Source of the DNA: Candidatus Omnitrophota bacterium
GTDB lineage: Bacteria; Omnitrophota; Gorgyraeia; Zapsychrales; Zapsychraceae
Assembly (NCBI GenBank): GCA_016217585.1
Contig: JACRHQ010000160.1
Location: 1-6,454, forward strand
DNA: 6,454 nucleotides
Direction of reading: 5' to 3'
Below the pieces are notes generated by a model, which saw nothing but the letters and a program-made list of their open reading frames with translations, searched no databases and was not told the DNA's origin. The stretch's first letter is position 1; every line of letters starts with the position of its first letter. The position numbers and the translations under genes are program-made. Below, piece after piece: positions 6,162-6,454 of the stretch.

Positions 6162-6236
6162 CGTATCTCGCAACTCGAATTTCGTATATCGTTTCTGTGC
6201 GGAAAAAAGTTAGCGAAATACGAGCGACGAGATACG
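6162..6236. repeat. Long imperfect inverted repeat before priA
   Basis: The left arm, 6162-6184, and right arm, 6214-6236, are 23 bases each and match at 19 of 23 positions as reverse complements, separated by 29 bases. The arms are built from CGTATCTCG/CGAGATACG-like words. In RNA this would form a sizeable hairpin between the GT28 stop (6157) and priA. No T-run follows the right arm, so it is a poor intrinsic terminator. A dispersed intergenic repeat or an mRNA-stabilising or bidirectional element is as likely. Confidence 0.6.
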
Positions 6237-6245
6237 AGCGACGAA
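6218..6245. repeat. Two tandem 14-bp units
   Basis: ATACGAGCGACGAG (6218-6231) is followed directly by ATACGAGCGACGAA (6232-6245), identical at 13 of 14 positions. The units overlap the right arm of the inverted repeat and end two bases before the priA ATG, so they occupy the place where a ribosome site would be expected. Confidence 0.75.
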
Positions 6246-6247
6246 AA

Positions 6248-6454
6248 ATGCCTCCTAAAATAGCCCAGGTCGTCTTCGGCCTTCCGGTGGAAGGCCCGTT
6301 CGATTATTCTCTCGACGCGCCGGTCGCCCAGACAGTTGCCGCCGGCTCGCGCGTGCGGGTCTTGTTCAACCGCCGGCCGCGGGTCGGTTTTATCGTCGGA
6401 TTCAAGTCTAAAAGCGCGTTTGAGCGCCTGAACCCTGTTTTGTCCTGCCTCGAC
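6248..6454 (+). CDS. priA: Primosomal protein N' (PriA), N-terminal fragment cut by the window end
   Basis: From ATG 6248 the frame is open to the last base, giving 69 residues. They match the start of the PriA 3'-DNA-binding domain: QVVFGLPVEGPFDYSL (7-22), then GSRVRVLFNRRPRVGFIVG (33-51), then LNPVLSCLD (61-69), corresponding to the family pattern 'FDY ... G.RV.V.F.RR...G.V ... L.PVL..LD'. PriA is the helicase that reloads the replisome at stalled forks; the helicase and zinc-binding parts lie beyond the window. No clear ribosome site precedes the ATG, since tandem repeats fill the leader. It is on the same strand as the envelope genes but separated by 90 bases of repeats, so co-transcription is uncertain. 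Confidence 0.82.
   Translation, partial: MPPKIAQVVFGLPVEGPFDYSLDAPVAQTVAAGSRVRVLFNRRPRVGFIVGFKSKSAFERLNPVLSCLD

Overview
The window reads as chromosomal DNA of an uncultured, probably Gram-negative, GC-rich bacterium. The evidence is a tightly packed set of outer-envelope sugar genes: a GT9 heptosyltransferase-like enzyme, a GmhB-type heptose bisphosphate phosphatase and a WaaE-like GT2 enzyme. The overall style, with palindromic intergenic repeats and a mixed LPS-core/glycolipid operon next to priA, would fit a PVC or Omnitrophota-like metagenomic genome, but that placement is an impression and was not tested.

Layout. (1) Bases 1-92 are 23 perfect CAAA units. The window starts inside this array, which may be a contig edge. 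A palindromic repeat-like element follows, then the end of a reading frame for a small protein with a membrane segment and eight cysteines. No usable start codon lies between the array and the membrane segment. (2) Bases 441-1515 hold an AT-richer accessory segment with one gene (591-1439). It encodes a MntA-type nucleotidyltransferase antitoxin and a HepT-type HEPN toxin joined in one 282-residue polypeptide. The gene has its own good-looking promoter with an inverted repeat over the -35 box. An exact 18-bp repeat lies on both sides. (3) Bases 1516-6157 are a GC-rich, same-strand run of five genes with ATGA overlaps or gaps of 10 bases or less: GT9 glycosyltransferase, DegT/DnrJ-type sugar aminotransferase, GT2 glycosyltransferase, GmhB phosphatase and a MGDG-synthase-like GT28 glycosyltransferase. 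(4) Bases 6158-6247 are a repeat-rich intergenic stretch, followed by the first 69 codons of priA, which runs off the window.

Working together: GmhB would help supply heptose for a heptosyltransferase. The PLP aminotransferase would make an amino-sugar nucleotide. The GT9 and GT2 enzymes would assemble an LPS-core-like glycan. The GT28 enzyme would glycosylate a lipid acceptor, probably diacylglycerol. The exact sugars cannot be read from sequence. The most interesting points are the fused MntA-HepT module with its candidate operator, and the tetranucleotide array in frame with a start-less exported-protein frame, which resembles a phase-variable locus.
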